Positions 5,357-6,391 of a stretch of DNA of 6,391 nucleotides are shown here, piece after piece. Made by a program: the position numbers and the translations under genes. The DNA is taken from the NCBI GenBank assembly GCA_964444065.1, contig CAYUFL010000066.1, positions 1-6,391 on the forward strand. Direction: 5' to 3'. The DNA comes from JBGMEA01 sp964444065 (lineage in GTDB: Bacteria; Bacillota; Clostridia; Eubacteriales; Anaerofustaceae). The notes below the pieces were generated by a model. It was not told the DNA's origin. It saw only the letters and a list, made by a program, of their open reading frames with translations, and did not search any database. Position 1 is the stretch's first letter, and each line of letters starts with the position of its first letter.

Positions 5357-6391
5357 CTATTTTGGATGTTTTGCAATCAATCCGCTCAAAATGGTGCGTG
5401 CCTCTCCGATCATATAAAGCGATCCGGTAAACGCATAAATTTCGTCGGTCTTCGCGAAATCAATATATTCTCCGATTTCGCCGAAGTGACTGAGCGCATG
5501 CGATGGAACAGCGGGATAATGATCTTTGATAAATGCGGTCATTTCCTGCGCAGGTACCGCGCGGGCGTCATTCGGTGTCAGTGTATAAATTTCTTTTGCT
5601 ATGGTGGTGAGCAATGCCAACGATTCATCGACTTGTTTGTCATTGAGCATCCCGTAGAATAACGTTACTTTTCTGCCTTCGAAATATTTGCTCACATTCG
5701 TAACAAAGGAAGTGATGCCTTCAATATTGTGCCCGCCGTCGATCACGATGATCGGATTTTTCTGCATGATTTCAAAACGACCCGTGAATTTCACGCGTTT
5801 CAGACCGCTGAGAATCGCCTTCGGCGTAATTTTCCAGTTCTTTTTCTTTAAGATTTCCAAAAGAGTAAGCACATTGAGTACGTTATATTTCTGATGTTCT
5901 CCGAGTAAGGCAAGATCAAACTCATCAATACCAAGCAGCGAATCTTTTTTCAGATATTTTAAATGCTGCCCGTCGACGGTACTGCTCATCAATTGGATAT
6001 CGTCCGCGTTGTTTCGATATACTCGGGCATTCATTTCTTTGGCAGTCTTGTTGATTTCGTCCACGATTTCGTCGCTGTTGAGGCAATATACGCTGACATC
6101 GTAATTCTCTTTGATAATGCCTGCTTTTTCGTGCGCGATTTCGCGAATCGTGTTGCCTAGATAAAACATATGATCAAAACTGATACTGACAATCGCTGCT
6201 GCTTCCGCTGTCGGAATGACGTTTGTTGCATCCAGTCTGCCGCCCATCCCAACTTCCAACACGACAATGTCAACCTTCTGTTCCTTATAGTATACGAGTG
6301 CGAGTGCAGTCACAACCTCAAATTCCGTTGGATGCGGGTTGCCCTGTGCCACGAGTTTTTCAATGCCTTCTTTGACGATCTGCGCCGTATC
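5357..6391 (-). CDS. folC: Dihydrofolate synthase / folylpolyglutamate synthase (FolC), 5' end cut by right window edge
   Basis: ATP-dependent cytoplasmic ligase of the Mur ligase superfamily that adds glutamate to folates, and in many bacteria also to dihydropteroate. The visible 344 residues start in frame at the window edge (DTAQIVKEGIEKL). The family's N-terminal region, including the P-loop, is missing because full proteins are about 420-440 residues. Hallmarks, numbered within the fragment, are HPTEFE (20-25), LEVGMGGRLDATNV (45-58), the DH of SISFDH (H74), EKAGII (88-93, with K89 the usual carbamylated lysine), GEHQKYN (164-170), TGRFEI (203-208), IDGGHN (217-222) and FTGSLYMIGEAR (321-332). 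Family members often have DGAHN where this one has DGGHN, a mild variation. A GTG at 6352 could be mistaken for the start, but the conserved frame continues upstream of it. The gene ends in its own terminator. It resembles other firmicute FolC proteins, and nothing suggests it works with the resistance cassette. Confidence 0.95.
   Translation of the reverse strand, partial: DTAQIVKEGIEKLVAQGNPHPTEFEVVTALALVYYKEQKVDIVVLEVGMGGRLDATNVIPTAEAAAIVSISFDHMFYLGNTIREIAHEKAGIIKENYDVSVYCLNSDEIVDEINKTAKEMNARVYRNNADDIQLMSSTVDGQHLKYLKKDSLLGIDEFDLALLGEHQKYNVLNVLTLLEILKKKNWKITPKAILSGLKRVKFTGRFEIMQKNPIIVIDGGHNIEGITSFVTNVSKYFEGRKVTLFYGMLNDKQVDESLALLTTIAKEIYTLTPNDARAVPAQEMTAFIKDHYPAVPSHALSHFGEIGEYIDFAKTDEIYAFTGSLYMIGEARTILSGLIAKHPK

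Noticed and set aside
5000..5662. 220-codon plus-strand open frame across the regulator start, the intergenic gap and folC
   Set aside because: It crosses the folC terminator and two well-supported genes antisense and shows no recognisable domain.

Overview
This window looks like chromosomal DNA from a low-to-moderate-GC Gram-positive bacterium, most likely a clostridial Firmicute. The evidence is a BceRS-BceAB type peptide-antibiotic module, strong GGAGG ribosome binding sites, TATAAT promoters, and AlaS and FolC sequences of firmicute type. The genus cannot be fixed from the sequence. All six genes lie on the minus strand, so transcription runs from high to low coordinates.

Layout in transcription order. 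(1) 6391-5357: folC, truncated by the window edge, ending in a Rho-independent terminator at 5316-5345. (2) 5278-4607 and 4610-3591: an OmpR/BceR-type response regulator and a BceS-type intramembrane-sensing histidine kinase, overlapping by 4 nt. An extended -10 promoter just past the folC terminator probably drives them. (3) A 92-nt gap at 3499-3590 that holds a perfect BceR-type operator and a promoter. (4) 3498-2731 and 2741-750: the ATPase and the ten-helix FtsX-type permease of a BceAB-like transporter, overlapping by 11 nt. (5) A 246-nt non-coding region at 504-749 with a perfect 12-bp inverted repeat and a strong alaS promoter. Two operator-like palindromes, 22 bp apart, lie on that promoter. 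(6) 503-1: the first 167 codons of alaS, running off the left edge.

How it works together: in known Bce systems the transporter senses and removes a cell-wall-active peptide, and passes its activity state to the kinase, which has almost no extracellular domain of its own. The kinase phosphorylates the regulator, which activates the transporter promoter. The operator in front of the ATPase gene fits that loop. The regulator-kinase pair has a weak ribosome binding site and no matching operator, so it is probably made at a low basal level. The four-gene cassette carries its own promoters and sits between two housekeeping genes, folC and alaS.

The core module belongs to a known family and is not itself novel. 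The least explained feature is the paired ATTTCG/CGAAAT palindrome arrangement on the alaS promoter, which has no T-box leader. No RNA genes, CRISPR arrays or mobile elements were found.
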